The position numbers and the translations under genes were made by a program. Below, one piece after another: positions 28,636 through 38,856 of a stretch of 64,000 bases of DNA (positions within the stretch are counted from its first letter, which is position 1; each line of letters begins with the position of its first letter). Location of the stretch: positions 1-64,000 of the forward strand of contig NZ_BAXR01000005.1 in assembly GCF_001310635.1 (NCBI RefSeq), read 5' to 3'. The notes beneath the pieces are model-generated. The model had not been told where the DNA came from, did not search any database, and was given only the letters and a program-made list of their open reading frames with translations. The DNA comes from Bacillus sp. JCM 19034 (GTDB taxonomy: Bacteria; Bacillota; Bacilli; Bacillales; Bacillaceae_D).

Positions 28636-28935
28636 GATGCACGTTTCCCCTCTTTTTCCTCGCAAACCTGCACCTATTTGCCTTTTGATGCACGTTTCCC
28701 CTCTTTTTCCTCGCAAACCTGCACCTATTCGCCGTTTGATGCATGTTTTCCCTCTTTTTCCTCGCAAACCTGCACCTATTCGCCTTTTGATGCACGTTTT
28801 TCCTCTTTTTCCTCGCAAACCTGCGCCTATTCGCCTTTTGATGCACGTTTCCCCTCTTTTTCCTCGCAAACCTGCACCTATTTGCCTTTTGATGCATGTT
28901 TCCCCTTTTTTCACTCGTAAACCTGCACCTATTCG
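28636..28935. repeat. 51-bp tandem repeat array B (six units)
   Basis: Six head-to-tail units of 51 bp with core AAACCTGCACCTATTCGCC followed by GATGCACGTTT. No spacers. Because 51 is divisible by three, long repetitive open frames occur in several frames on both strands; none has a start with a good binding site. Located between the convergent GAF gene and pdaA. The units show an inverted-repeat tendency (TGCACGTTT against AAACCTGCA). Confidence 0.92.
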
Positions 28936-29012
28936 CTAGTTATTCTATATGAAAATGTGTTCCTTCGGATAAACATACAGTTAGCTCAATTCTAGCCCTC
29001 CCGTAAACAATC

Positions 29013-29810
29013 TTACGGAAATGGTAATGCTTCTAGCTGCTTTTTCAACATTAAGTCATCTAAGCTTTTAAATACATATCCTTGTTCTCGTAAATCATCA
29101 ATTACACGCGGTAATGCTTTGGCGTTATCACTTGAAACAGAGTGTATAAGCATAATCGCACCAGGGTGGGTTCGCTTCATAATTTGTTCGTAGGCATAAT
29201 CGCCTCCCTTTTGGTTATCGACCTCCCAATCCTTATAGGCCATCGACCAAAATACGTTTGTATAACCAAGCTTTTGTGATAGTGCTAAAGACCGTTCACT
29301 AAATTCTCCACGCGGTGGTCGTAAATACTGCATTTCCTTCACACCTGTTAGTTCAGTAAATCGCTCTTTCACCTTTTTTAACTCATTTAAAAGACGACCA
29401 TCGCCAACCTTTGGTAAGCTTGGATGATGCCATGAATGGTTTCCGACAATATGACCTTCCTCGACCATTCTTATTACTAAATCGGATGCATCCTCTAAAT
29501 AATGACCGGTTACAAAAAAGGCAGCAGGAACTTGTTTTTCCTTTAGAATATCCAATATGACTTCGGTATAGCCATTTTCATATCCATTATCGAACGTTAA
29601 ATAAAGCTCTTTTTCATTCGTGTCACCGATAAAAAAACCACCTGTTTTCTCAAGTAGCTCTAAATAGTGAGGTTCGGTGGTAACTGGTTTTTGATTTTTC
29701 TCTGGTTTATAACTCCAATTGTATGCTGTATTATCATAGGCAAAAGCTTGAGGAATGAAAGAAAACATCGATATAAAACAAAGAGCTGTTATGAGTATTC
29801 GTTTTCCCAT
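29013..29810 (-). CDS. pdaA: N-acetylmuramic acid deacetylase PdaA
   Basis: Polysaccharide deacetylase needed to make muramic delta-lactam in the spore cortex, and therefore for germination. Signal peptide at the N-terminus (MGKRILITALCFISMF). The NodB domain motifs are LYLTFDNGYENG, VGNHSWHHPSLP and RPPRGEFSER, followed by GAIMLIHSVSSDN. Size, 265 residues, matches B. subtilis PdaA. In B. subtilis it is also near yfkAB/yfkD homologues. Confidence 0.95.
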   Translation of the reverse strand: MGKRILITALCFISMFSFIPQAFAYDNTAYNWSYKPEKNQKPVTTEPHYLELLEKTGGFFIGDTNEKELYLTFDNGYENGYTEVILDILKEKQVPAAFFVTGHYLEDASDLVIRMVEEGHIVGNHSWHHPSLPKVGDGRLLNELKKVKERFTELTGVKEMQYLRPPRGEFSERSLALSQKLGYTNVFWSMAYKDWEVDNQKGGDYAYEQIMKRTHPGAIMLIHSVSSDNAKALPRVIDDLREQGYVFKSLDDLMLKKQLEALPFP

Positions 29811-29923
29811 CTTGTCGACTCCTTTTTATTTTTAGCGTGCCTTTTTCTGCATGCTTTATGTAGCAAAATAAATTTTTCGTAATATTGACTTACGAGACCG
29901 AAACTCTTTGTAATATAAAGAAA

Positions 29924-29957
29924 CTGCCTTCAAGTCAATAATATGACCTAAAGACAG
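29924..29957 (-). terminator. Terminator of the fumarase gene
   Basis: On the minus strand CTGTCTTTAGGTCA pairs with TGACTTGAAGGCAG (14 bp with G-U pairs), followed by TTTCTTTATAT. Confidence 0.8.
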
Positions 29958-29970
29958 CCGATTCTGTTTA

Positions 29971-31514
29971 TTAAAAGACACGCTCTTTAAACTGTTCAAG
30001 CTTCTCTAATGACGTTTTATCAACATCAGCATGTAAGCTATTACCATGTGAATCCATTGTGACAATTGCAGCGAACCCTTCTACTTCTAAGTGCCACATT
30101 GCTTCTGGAATCCCAAATTCCATTAAGTCCACGCCTTTGACTTCCTTAATACAGTCAGCATAATATTGTGCTGCTCCACCGATCGCATTTAAGTACACAC
30201 CACCGTGCTCCTCAAGTGCCTTTAATGTTTTAGGCCCCATGCCACCTTTACCGATGACAGCACGAATACCGAACTTCTTCATAATGTCACCTTGGTATGC
30301 TCCTCACGAATACTAGTCGTTGGGCCAGCAGCCTTCACGTGCCATTTTTCATTCTCATCCTTCATCATAACCGGGCCACAGTGATAAATAATTTGACCGT
30401 TCAAATCTATAGGTGCATCATGTTCCATCAAGTGATGATGAATCGCATCTCGGCCCGTATGCATCATCCCATTAATCACGACAACATCCCCAACTTTTAA
30501 CTCACGGATTTGTTCTTCTGTAATTGGAGCTTCTAGCACGACCTCACGAACTTCTTCTGTCGCTTCTGCAACCTCTACTTCTTTTGATGCTTGCTCTAAA
30601 TCAACTGTTTCATCATCTTTATAAAGCCAATCAATGATTTCGCCTGAATGTTGATCAAGGACAACACCTAAACGACGATACGCCCAGCAATTGTATGCAA
30701 CGGATACGAAGAAGCTTGCTGGTAGGCGATTCATCGCTCCGATTTTACAGCCTAACAATGTGGCCTCGCCACCAAAGCCCATCGTACCGATACCAAGCTT
30801 GTTGGCATTTTCCAATACGTACTCCTCTAGCTTACGTAACTCTTCATTTTCGTTAACATCATCAACGGTACGGAAAAGCTGTTCCTTTGCTAATGAATAA
30901 CTTGTTGTCCGGTCGCCACCGATTCCAACGCCGATAAATCCAGCACTACAGCCTTGACCTTGCGCCTGATAAACAGAATGCATAATACATTTACGAATCC
31001 CATCTAAATCACGTCCGGCCCGACCTAATCCGTCTAATTCAGTTGGCAGGCTATATTGGACGTTTTTATTTTCACAGCCGCCCCCTTTTAAAATAAGACG
31101 AACATCAATCACATCTTTTTCCCATTGTTCAAAATGGATAACAGGTGTTCCAGCTCCGAGATTATTGCCACTATTTTTTCCAGTTAGTGAATCAACAGAG
31201 TTCGGGCGTAATTTACTATCTGCTGTCGCCTGCTCGATAGCCGCATTAATCACTTTTTTCATTTCAATTTGATTCACGCCTACAGGAACCTTCACTTCAA
31301 AGGTTGGCATCCCAGTATCCTGACAAATAGGTGAAATCTTTTCATCTGCCATACTAATATTATCTGTTATCGTTTTCAAAGAAAGTGCCGCACGAGTTCC
31401 AGCGTTTTCTTTCGCCTTCGCTGCTACAATCGCTCTACGTACATCGTTTGGTAGATTTGTAGACGTTTCCACAATTAGCTTATACATGCTCTCTTGAAGC
31501 TTCTCCATACCCAT
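29971..31514 (-). pseudogene. Class I fumarate hydratase, one-base frameshift
   Basis: Iron-sulfur class I fumarase (fumarate to malate, citric acid cycle). The N-terminal catalytic part contains CQDTGMPTFEVKVP, RGGGCENKN-like LKGGGCENKN and GCSAGFIGVGIGGDR, with the cluster cysteines visible. The C-terminal beta part has KKFGIRAVIGKGGMGPKTL. The frame breaks near 30290 at CATACC, where one T appears lost between IREEH and QGDIMKKFG. Two-subunit fumarases exist, but here the second part lacks its own binding site and the join is the fused-enzyme sequence. Restored length about 514 residues. Confidence 0.88.
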
Positions 31515-31569
31515 TATCAGATCTCCCTTTCATCTATAAAATGATACACCTTCTATTATAATGCGAGAA

Positions 31570-31612
31570 TGCTGTGAAAGAAAAGGAACAGCTTCTCCTT
31601 TTCTCTCACAGC
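31570..31612 (-). terminator. Hairpin after the histidine phosphatase gene
   Basis: GCTGTGAAAGAAAAGGA faces TCCTTTTCTCTCACAGC across a short loop; the stem overlaps the end of the phosphatase gene and has no long U-tract. Confidence 0.45.
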
Positions 31613-32241
31613 AATCCCTTTCCTGATACTTCGTCCATTCGTAAATGCTCCGTCTTATTCGTATAATGAATAACAGGCGAATACTTTCCTTCTCGCCATT
31701 CAATACTCGTTACACTTGTATTCGACAACTGAAATGGCCGTTTATAACTTGGCCACTCATCCCCAACAATTAAATACATTAATAAGATACTTAAGAAGCC
31801 TCCGTGTGAAACGACTGCAACATGGTCATCCTTATGATTTTGAAGCATTTCCTGTAAAAATTGCTGGCAACGAGCCGTTATCGCATCAGCTTGCTCAGTA
31901 CCTTCAATACCCGACAAAATTATTGACGATTCAATCACATGTGGATATTTATCATAAATTTCCGTTCTCGTTAAGTTTTGCAACGGTCCTAAATGGATTT
32001 CACGAATAAGCTGTGTTTTAACAGGAGACACATTAATATTCTGTGAAATAATCGTTGCTGTATCCAGTGCACGTGTTAAATCACTACTGTACAAATGAGT
32101 AATTGCCTTTTCCTTTATATACTGTCCGACTAAAGCTGCTTGCCTTCGACCTTTTTCCGTTAATTCGTAATTTTCTTGGCCTTGAATTTTCCCTAATGAA
32201 TTCCCCTCTGATTCACCATGTCGAATCAAATACAACTTCAT
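31606..32241 (-). CDS. Histidine phosphatase family protein
   Basis: Phosphoglycerate-mutase-like phosphatase, 211 residues. The phosphohistidine motif LIRHGESEGN is at residues 5-14, and the second catalytic His is in VVSHGGFLSI. It is a cofactor-independent phosphatase type rather than a true mutase by length. Substrate unknown. Confidence 0.9.
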   Translation of the reverse strand: MKLYLIRHGESEGNSLGKIQGQENYELTEKGRRQAALVGQYIKEKAITHLYSSDLTRALDTATIISQNINVSPVKTQLIREIHLGPLQNLTRTEIYDKYPHVIESSIILSGIEGTEQADAITARCQQFLQEMLQNHKDDHVAVVSHGGFLSILLMYLIVGDEWPSYKRPFQLSNTSVTSIEWREGKYSPVIHYTNKTEHLRMDEVSGKGLL

Positions 32242-32262
32242 CAGCTTTTCTCCTCTTTTCTA

Positions 32263-32448
32263 CTAACTGTTTCTAAATTGCTTACATTTTTCTTCAACAT
32301 CATCTAACATCGCTAAAATATGATCGATTTCCTTTACACCTGCTGCTTCTGGATCTATTGAATCCAACATGTCGAGAATGGAATGAAGTCGTTTATGTAA
32401 TTCATCCATTTGCTTTTCTTCTTGATATTTTTCTGTCTGATTAGACAA
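32263..32448 (-). CDS. SE1561/YfjT-like small protein
   Basis: 61-residue acidic helical protein (HKRLHSILDMLDSIDPEAAG, then IDHILAMLDDVEEKCKQF) similar to the SE1561 family of Firmicutes; function unknown. The start is chosen as TTG 32448 behind AAAGGAG rather than the longer frame reaching 32547, which would overlap the promoter region of the divergent yfkAB. Confidence 0.7.
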   Translation of the reverse strand: MSNQTEKYQEEKQMDELHKRLHSILDMLDSIDPEAAGVKEIDHILAMLDDVEEKCKQFRNS

Positions 32449-32578
32449 ATGATTTCGCTCCTTTTTTGCTAATATTTCTTTTAAATTGTAACAAACATCA
32501 TGAGTGGGTACAAACAGACTTTGTCTACCACTCGTCAATTTTGCCATTTTACGTTATGATGGGTAGGAAAGGAGCACG

Positions 32579-33696
32579 ATGTTAGTGATACATACGAAAC
32601 AAGCTATTACACCGACCAATGATCCTTGGGAGGCGTATGAGGATATAAAAGAATACGGCAAGATGACTTTAACGAATATTGAATTTACAACAACGACGTT
32701 ATGTAATATGCGCTGTGAACATTGTGCAGTTGGCTATACGTTACAAACGAAGGATCCAGACCCACTACCATTGGATTTATTACTTAAACGTCTTGATGAA
32801 ATTCCAACGTTGCGATCGTTTAGCATTACAGGTGGAGAGCCGATGCTTTCAACGAAATCAGTCGATGAATATGTCGTCCCTCTTCTTAAGTATGCCCACG
32901 AGCGTGGAGTACGAACGCAAATCAACTCAAATTTAACGCTTGATTTAAAAAGATATAAAAAATCATTCCATATTTAGATGTTCTTCATATTTCATATAAT
33001 TACGGAAGTGTTGAGGACTTCGCTTCGATTGGCTTTGCAGTAATGGAGCGTAAGCCTTCTTTTGAACAACGTGCGAAGCTCTATGATCGAATGGTTGAAA
33101 ATGCAAAGGCTCTAACAAGTGAAGGAGTTTTAGTTTCAGCAGAGACGATGATTAATAAACGAACATTGCCGCACCTTGAGAAAATCCATGAAAAAATCGT
33201 CGAAATGGGTTGTCAACGTCATGAGGTTCACCCTATGTACTAGTGATTTTGCGAGTGCATTAGAGACCGCTTCACTTGATGACATTCGTGCTGGCATTCA
33301 CCGCTTATTAGATGTCCGCAACGAAGACGTTTGGATGTTGTTTGGTACGTTACCATTTTACCCTTGTAATGAGCAAGAAGAAGATTTGGCTTTATTAAAT
33401 CGTCTCTATAAGGAAAAAAATGTTACTGTTCGCAACGATCCCGATGGCCGTTCGCGTTTAAATGTGAATATTTTTGATGGTAATGTCATTGTGACAGACT
33501 TTGGCGATGAAGGACCTACACTTGGAATATTCAAAATATGAGGCTCCAAGATTCTTACGATAAGTGGCGGCAATCACCACTCGCAAAGTCACTCCATTGT
33601 CATTGTCCTGCCGTAAAATGCCTCGGTCCAAATGTCCTTGTCAAGGATGCCTATTATCCAAATGTTGATTTTCAAAAACGACAAAACGAAAATTAA
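32579..33696 (+). pseudogene. yfkAB: Radical SAM protein YfkAB with C-terminal CxCxxxxC motif, three frame breaks
   Basis: Radical SAM enzyme of unknown substrate. The cluster motif CNMRCEHC lies at about residues 42-49, followed by FSITGGEPMLSTKS. The C-terminus carries the family's diagnostic CHCPAVKC and ends near KDAYYPNVDFQKR. Frame breaks near 32960, 33240 and 33537 divide it into four segments; each is repaired by one base. Restored length is about 373 residues, as in B. subtilis. Divergent from the SE1561-like gene and next to yfkD, as in B. subtilis. Confidence 0.88.
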
Positions 33697-33725
33697 GTAA
33701 GCTAGAGAGACTAGCTTACTTTTTC
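33696..33725 (+). terminator. Terminator of yfkAB
   Basis: AGTAAGCTAG pairs with CTAGCTTACT, followed by TTTTC. Confidence 0.9.
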
Positions 33726-33794
33726 TTTAGGCGTAAGAAGGTATAATATCGCTGAAGGCTGCGGGAAACGATTCGAATGGTTAGCACATTTTTC

Positions 33795-34604
33795 TTATCG
33801 CGGTTGATCAGATGAAACAAACGTAAAGGACAAATGATCTTGTACCGGAATCCACGCACCTACTCCTTGCTGTGTGACATTCTTCACCTCAAGCGTTCGT
33901 TTTCCACCTTTAAACGTTAAATAAACTTCACCATATGTTACTTTTCCTTTTTCATGTACAGCCGGTACATAGCTGTATAAATAACCGATCTGTTTAGCAG
34001 GAACATTATACTTATTTTGCTTACTCGTTCCTTGACCTATAACCGTTTCAAACGCAAGCGGTAAGCTTGTCACCTCTGCAGCGTGAATCATCATCATTTT
34101 TTTGACTGCTTCACTGTTCGGTATCTTAGCTGTCAAACCACCTGTAAACTTCTTTTGCTGCTCTTGATAATAAGATAACTTTTTAGAACCATTTCCCCCA
34201 CGGTTATCTAAGAAATTCGTATTAATCTTCTGATGCTCCCAATTTACTTCCGTACTATCCGATTGATAGGACAACGGCCATTCCCCTAAATATATCGATG
34301 CACGAAACCCTATAGCTAATTTAGAATTTTGAACCGTTGTTTCATTTAACAATTTCACTAAATCGGGGTTCTCGATTGAGATTTCAGTTGTACCCATTAA
34401 TTCTTCAGCTAATTCACTCGGCTGCAGGTAAGGCAAATCCTGTGTCGGGTTTGTATAAGTATTTTCTTTTCCAATTTTAATAACTGAATCCGGTATTTCA
34501 AAATCATCTGCCTTTTTATTCCCATCCTTTGATTCTGCCAAGAATTGAATTGGTGAAAAGAAAACTGCTACCATAACAATGAATACTATGAGTACACGTT
34601 TCAT
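33795..34604 (-). CDS. YfkD family protein
   Basis: Exported or membrane-anchored protein of unknown function, about 269 residues. Signal-like hydrophobic N-terminus (MKRVLIVFIVMVAVFF). The mature part contains QDLPYLQPSELAEELMGT and EVTSLPLAFETVIG, as in B. subtilis YfkD, which is the neighbour of yfkAB there too. Of two adjacent ATG codons the second (34604) is better spaced from AAGGAGGAG. Confidence 0.85.
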   Translation of the reverse strand: MKRVLIVFIVMVAVFFSPIQFLAESKDGNKKADDFEIPDSVIKIGKENTYTNPTQDLPYLQPSELAEELMGTTEISIENPDLVKLLNETTVQNSKLAIGFRASIYLGEWPLSYQSDSTEVNWEHQKINTNFLDNRGGNGSKKLSYYQEQQKKFTGGLTAKIPNSEAVKKMMMIHAAEVTSLPLAFETVIGQGTSKQNKYNVPAKQIGYLYSYVPAVHEKGKVTYGEVYLTFKGGKRTLEVKNVTQQGVGAWIPVQDHLSFTFVSSDQPR

Positions 34605-34733
34605 CATACACTCCTCCTTCAAACTAAGCTCATTTGTATCTTTAGTTTAAGCAGTGGAAAGCGATATTATCCATTAACGAGTGTTCTGAAATGACAGTGA
34701 TTCCAAATTTGTGTAGCAAGTCTAAATTTCACT

Positions 34734-35359
34734 TTAACTGTTTAACTTTTTCGCTTCTTTCCATTGAATTCTCTTTTCAACTAAAGGATAAAACCATTGA
34801 ATCATTGGCCCAATTAAAAAGGTAACAAATACCGTCCCTAATCCTATCGGCCCGCCAACAATAAAGGCTAGTACTAAAGCAAGCAGCTCCGTTATCGTCT
34901 TTGCGATAAAAAAGTTCACCTTAAGTAAATCCTTAATCGCGAGCATTAATCCATCTACTGGAATTCGGGCAAACTCCGCTTGCAAATAAATAGAAGCACC
35001 AAAAGCAATCACAGTGATCCCAATACATAAAACGAGCAGTTGTAATAGAAATGTCGCAAATAATACATTTGAAAAGATATAAATTAACCAAAAATCGATA
35101 AAATAACCTAGGACAAATACCGTCAAAATGGAGAATAGTTCAGGTCTTCGCTTAATTAACAAAGCATTAACCAATATTAATAAAATCCCGATAATAATCA
35201 CCCAATTACCGACTGTAAAACGAGTTAGATTCGCCAGGCCAACATTTAGGCATCCCAAGCACCAATCCCTAAACCGGATATTATCGTTAAAGATATGCCA
35301 AAAGAAACGATTAACAAGCCACCAATATAGCTTAACGTTCTAATTGTATAAGCATTCAT
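34734..35359 (-). pseudogene. YczE/YyaS/YitT-family membrane protein, frameshifted
   Basis: Integral membrane protein with five or so helices. It reads MNAYTIRTLSYIGGLLIVSF to GLGIGAWDA and then needs one C near 35252 to continue LNVGLANLTRFTVGNW. The GLGxGAWDALNVGL motif is characteristic of the YczE family, whose function is not well known. ATG 35359 lies 2 bases after the MATE stop, so cotranscribed. Restored length about 208 residues. Confidence 0.82.
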
Positions 35360-35361
35360 AG

Positions 35362-36738
35362 TTATTCCTCTCTTTTTTCTAGATTCTTCGCTGTTTTTTG
35401 TGTAATATCTTCACTAACCTTTCGCCAATTTCCGAGGAAATAATAACCGAGTGCGAAGAAACTGCTCACAACGAAGCTCACTCCCATCCCAACAGCAATC
35501 CCCTTTTCACCTAGATAGCTGGAGAATAACGCCGTTAGCGGATACCGTAATAACCAAAATGAAATAATGTTTAACAGTAAAACAGGAAACATCGCCCCTG
35601 CTGCCCGTGCGATGCCATTTAATACAAAGTTAATTCCTAAAAAAGGGTAAAAGAAGGCAATCGTTTGAACATAGACTTTACCAAACTGAACCGTTTGTTC
35701 ATCTTGTATAAACAGTTGAATCAGTGGTTTAGCAAAAATAAATACAGTCAAGCTAATCATTACTGACACAACAACAATTAAGCCAACTGCTTTCTTTGCA
35801 ATGTCGTTGACTCTTGTCCACATTTGCGCCCCAATATTTTGCCCAGCCATACTATTTACGGCTGATCCTAACGTTAGTGCTGGCAGCATGATATAGCTAT
35901 CTAAACGTTGAGCGGCCCCAAAACCAGCGACAACATCTTCACCATAGCTTGTGACAACACTCATAATCGCTAACGTCCCAGCTGAAATCGCCATCATCGA
36001 CAATCCGGCTGGTAACCCCATTTTAAAAAGGACGATAAAATAGTTTCGTTCAGGTAAAGTAGGTATTTGAAATGGAATTCCCGCCTTCTTAATTGAAAAC
36101 CATAGGCCATATAAAAATGCGATCCCTTGAGCTATTACCGTCGCATAAGCAGCTCCTTCTATTCCTAATCCAAACACGTAAATAAATAATGGATCAAGCA
36201 CGAGGTTAAGCATCACAGCCATAAAAATAAAGCGAATCGGCGTGCGACTATCTCCCATCGCACGCAATACTGTCGCAATAAAATTATAGCCAAATAAAAA
36301 AAAGATTCCGATAAAATTAATTTGCAAATAAGATTTTGCTAACGGCGAAACTGATTCAGGAGTACCAAGAATTCGTAAAATCACATCTGAAAAAAAGAAA
36401 CCAACAAACCCTAATAATAACGTTAACGTACCAAGAACAAAAACAAAGGCATTTAAAGAGTTCTTTAAGCCCTCTTCATCTTTCGCCCCTTTACGTTGGC
36501 TAATTACCGTTAAGGTTGCACCATTTAATCCGATGATAAAACTTAAGATCGTAAAAATGACCGTTGCTGAAATCGTGATTGCAGCTAAAGCCTCTGACCC
36601 TAACAAATTCCCTACCCATAATGAATCAATTAATTGATAGGACGCCTGTAAACCGTTGCTCAAAAAAATGGGCCATGAAAAAATGACCATTTTCTTTAAT
36701 ATAGGTCCATCTGTAAAATCAAGCTGTTGTACACTCAT
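35362..36738 (-). CDS. MATE family efflux transporter
   Basis: Second MATE pump of the window, 458 residues with twelve hydrophobic segments. Family motifs: FSWPIFLSNGLQASYQLIDS and ATVLRAMGDSRTPIRFIFMA. It lies between an OsmC gene and the YczE gene on the same strand, apparently one operon. Substrate unknown. Confidence 0.92.
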   Translation of the reverse strand: MSVQQLDFTDGPILKKMVIFSWPIFLSNGLQASYQLIDSLWVGNLLGSEALAAITISATVIFTILSFIIGLNGATLTVISQRKGAKDEEGLKNSLNAFVFVLGTLTLLLGFVGFFFSDVILRILGTPESVSPLAKSYLQINFIGIFFLFGYNFIATVLRAMGDSRTPIRFIFMAVMLNLVLDPLFIYVFGLGIEGAAYATVIAQGIAFLYGLWFSIKKAGIPFQIPTLPERNYFIVLFKMGLPAGLSMMAISAGTLAIMSVVTSYGEDVVAGFGAAQRLDSYIMLPALTLGSAVNSMAGQNIGAQMWTRVNDIAKKAVGLIVVVSVMISLTVFIFAKPLIQLFIQDEQTVQFGKVYVQTIAFFYPFLGINFVLNGIARAAGAMFPVLLLNIISFWLLRYPLTALFSSYLGEKGIAVGMGVSFVVSSFFALGYYFLGNWRKVSEDITQKTAKNLEKREE

Positions 36739-36772
36739 GTTTCATCCTTCATCCCCATCTTTTGGTATAGAT

Positions 36773-37153
36773 TTACTTCTGCTCAAAGCTTTCAGTCACA
36801 TTTATGCTACCTTGCACTGATTGAACGATCGGACAATTCTTTCTCGCAATTTCAAGCGACTTTTCGATTTGCTTCTCAGTCGCCGGGCACCCTTCTATAA
36901 TAAAATGAAGAGCTATATCTGTCACTTCATTTACCCCTTCCTCATTCCTTTTCACATCTGCTTCAATCGTAATATTTTCATATGTAATTCGTTTTTTCTC
37001 AAGTACTTTACGAAAGACGCCACCGCTACATACGGCTATAGATGAAACAAGCAATTGATACGGGCGGTATCCATACTGTTCATTTCCTGACACGTCTAAC
37101 GTCCCGTACTCCAAATCAATTTGAAAACCATTTTCCTTCATTTTAAATTCCAT
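36773..37153 (-). CDS. OsmC family protein
   Basis: OsmC/Ohr-fold thiol peroxidase-like protein, about 126 residues. Two cysteines that form the redox pair in the family are present in IAVCSGGVFRKVLEKK and ARKNCPIVQSV. Whether it reduces organic hydroperoxides cannot be decided. It is probably the first gene of the MATE/YczE operon. Confidence 0.88.
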   Translation of the reverse strand: MEFKMKENGFQIDLEYGTLDVSGNEQYGYRPYQLLVSSIAVCSGGVFRKVLEKKRITYENITIEADVKRNEEGVNEVTDIALHFIIEGCPATEKQIEKSLEIARKNCPIVQSVQGSINVTESFEQK

Positions 37154-37256
37154 CATTCCCACATCCTTATCAAAAGTTACATTCTTTATCCTTAGTCTAC
37201 CATATAATACTTAACGAAGCCGTTACTTGGCTAGCTTGTTTCACCTAAAAGAAAGT

Positions 37257-37290
37257 AAAAAAAGGTGGCCAGCATTGTGGCCACCTTTTT
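37257..37290. terminator. Strong bidirectional terminator hairpin
   Basis: AAAAAGGTGGCCA and TGGCCACCTTTTT form a perfect stem around GCATTG. T-runs exist on both strands. The surrounding 37291-37586 is gene-free, with no other structure I can name. Confidence 0.85.
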
Positions 37291-37586
37291 GCCCATATTC
37301 ACGGATCATTTCATATCATTCAACGAACAATCTGGGGTCGAAACGATTTTTATCTTTTGGAGACACCTCATTCCATTCATGTTAAGAAACAATCTTGAAA
37401 TTCTTTGTTGTCCTCCAACGTAATCACCTCATAACGAATTGACTACAAAAATCAGTTACTATCCTATTGTATCTTTGAACAATCTGACCGATGAATAATG
37501 GTGAATGAGTATCAGCTTTTGCTGACCTCGACTATTATCATATCCGAAACCAGATAAACTATACGGTTTTATTGATCATTCATTTT

Positions 37587-37941
37587 TTAGTTTTTTACAT
37601 CTTCGGCTACTCCTTTTGTTGCTTCAATAATTTCTTCTGAACTTTCCTTTAGGTGTGACACCGTTTCTCTCATTGTTTTGATGTCCGTGGTAATTCCTTT
37701 AATTGCCTGTGAGACATCATTTGATACTTGCTTCACTTGAGTTGTAATTTCTTCGCGATGATCTCGTACAAAGCGTATAGCATCAGATGTACTTTTTCGT
37801 CATTTGTTTACATTCTGAAATTACCTTCGTTCTCCATTCTTTTTTCGCCAAGACTAAACCGACAGCTATAGCTCCACCAACCAATAAGCCTTTATATAAG
37901 GAACCAGATTTTTTTTCTTGTACTCGTACCTCTTCACCCAT
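37587..37941 (-). pseudogene. YtxH-like general stress protein, frameshifted
   Basis: YtxH-family protein: one N-terminal membrane segment (LYKGLLVGGAIAVGLVLAKK) followed by a long helical region. The frame breaks at 37793 in an A-run after CKQMTKK; the continuation SDAIRFVRDHREEITTQVKQ to ATKGVAEDVKN is the usual helical tail. Restored length about 118 residues. ATG 37941 follows GAAGGAGG. Confidence 0.75.
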
Positions 37942-38002
37942 ACGACTACCTCCTTCACATATCATAATTATATTGTACCAACAAGACGTCCAAAAAGAAA
38001 AG

Positions 38003-38036
38003 AAAGGGCTGCACGAATTTTCCAGTGCACCCCTTT
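38003..38036 (-). terminator. Terminator of the 48-aa gene
   Basis: AAAGGGCTGCAC and GTGCACCCCTTT pair with one mismatch; on the minus strand CTTTTC follows. Confidence 0.75.
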
Positions 38037-38059
38037 AATGCTATATTTTTTAACGTGAT

Positions 38060-38206
38060 TTAATTATAGGCTTCTGTTAGGAAATCATCTGTTTCAACAG
38101 ATTCAAAGCCTTCATACTTAGCTTTTTTCAACTCATTCAGTTCATTCGCTAAGCGTTCTAATTCTCTTTGCATATCCTCGATCATTCGCTTCTGAGAAAC
38201 CGTCAT
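38060..38206 (-). CDS. Small helical protein, 48 aa
   Basis: Short highly helical, acidic protein (KRMIEDMQRELERLANELNE, then KAKYEGFESVETDDFLTEA) that looks like a coiled coil followed by an acidic tail. It has AAGGAGCGAGG before the ATG, its own -10 element TATAAT near 38252, and a palindrome between them. Terminator present downstream. Function unknown. Confidence 0.65.
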   Translation of the reverse strand: MTVSQKRMIEDMQRELERLANELNELKKAKYEGFESVETDDFLTEAYN

Positions 38207-38231
38207 ATGACCTCGCTCCTTCTCCCCTGAT

Positions 38232-38245
38232 TGAGCACTCGCTCA
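38232..38245. promoter_or_regulatory. Palindrome after the -10 element of the 48-aa gene
   Basis: TGAGCACTCGCTCA is a 5-4-5 dyad lying just downstream of TATAAT (minus strand), a position suited to a repressor operator. TetR-family repressors often use such sites; the regulator is not known. Confidence 0.4.
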
Positions 38246-38332
38246 GTTTTATTATAAAAAAAAGAAACTCATTAATTTTCTAAAGTTAAAAATATTCTAA
38301 CAATAATTTTGCGTTTTGTAAATAGCAAAAGA

Positions 38333-38743
38333 TCATTTTATTTGCTCAATCAAATGTTTTTCATACTGCTGTCTTTGTGTAAGCTCCGATAACCGTTCTA
38401 CTACTACGTGATCCGTCGCTTGAGCGGTTAGTGCTTGCAGTTTTTGACGCTTTTGTTGGTCAACTTCTTTTTGCTGAAAAACACCATCTTCGTAAGAATT
38501 AGGACGATTGAATGGTTGATGGTTAACTTGTGGTTCTTGCCCTGTTAAATAAGAATATAACCACTTTACTCGATCATAATACTGTTTTCTGCTTGCCAAT
38601 AACCTCCGCCATAATTGTCGATCCTCACGTTTGATGCCGATCACCGATAAATAATCGATTCGCAAAATATCCGAGCTTTCATACTGTAGTAATTGTAACA
38701 AGTCATTAGGGTCAATTTCCCTTGGATACAACATATAGCTCAA
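38333..38743 (-). CDS. Hypothetical protein, 136 aa
   Basis: Soluble, helical, glutamine-rich protein of unknown function (DPNDLLQLLQYESSDILRID, then RLLASRKQYYDRVKWLYSYL and a Gln-rich tail). No family recognised. It may start at TTG 38743 or ATG 38734; neither has a perfect binding site. Confidence 0.65.
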   Translation of the reverse strand: MSYMLYPREIDPNDLLQLLQYESSDILRIDYLSVIGIKREDRQLWRRLLASRKQYYDRVKWLYSYLTGQEPQVNHQPFNRPNSYEDGVFQQKEVDQQKRQKLQALTAQATDHVVVERLSELTQRQQYEKHLIEQIK

Positions 38744-38856
38744 TCAAATCACCACTTTATTTTATATACTTTTCAAAAAATTTTAACAATTCGTTCATTT
38801 TTAACGGCAATATTCTGTTATAATGAACATATTACTAATAAAAAAGGTGATGTTCG

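Noticed and set aside
28504..28939. Overlapping long open frames of 90-138 codons on both strands
   Set aside because: They are products of the 51-bp repeat, whose period is divisible by three; peptide repeats such as CTYSPFDARFPSF have no family and no proper starts.
29971..31514. Two-subunit (alpha/beta) fumarase
   Set aside because: The beta part has no own ribosome binding site and one added T restores the fused enzyme.
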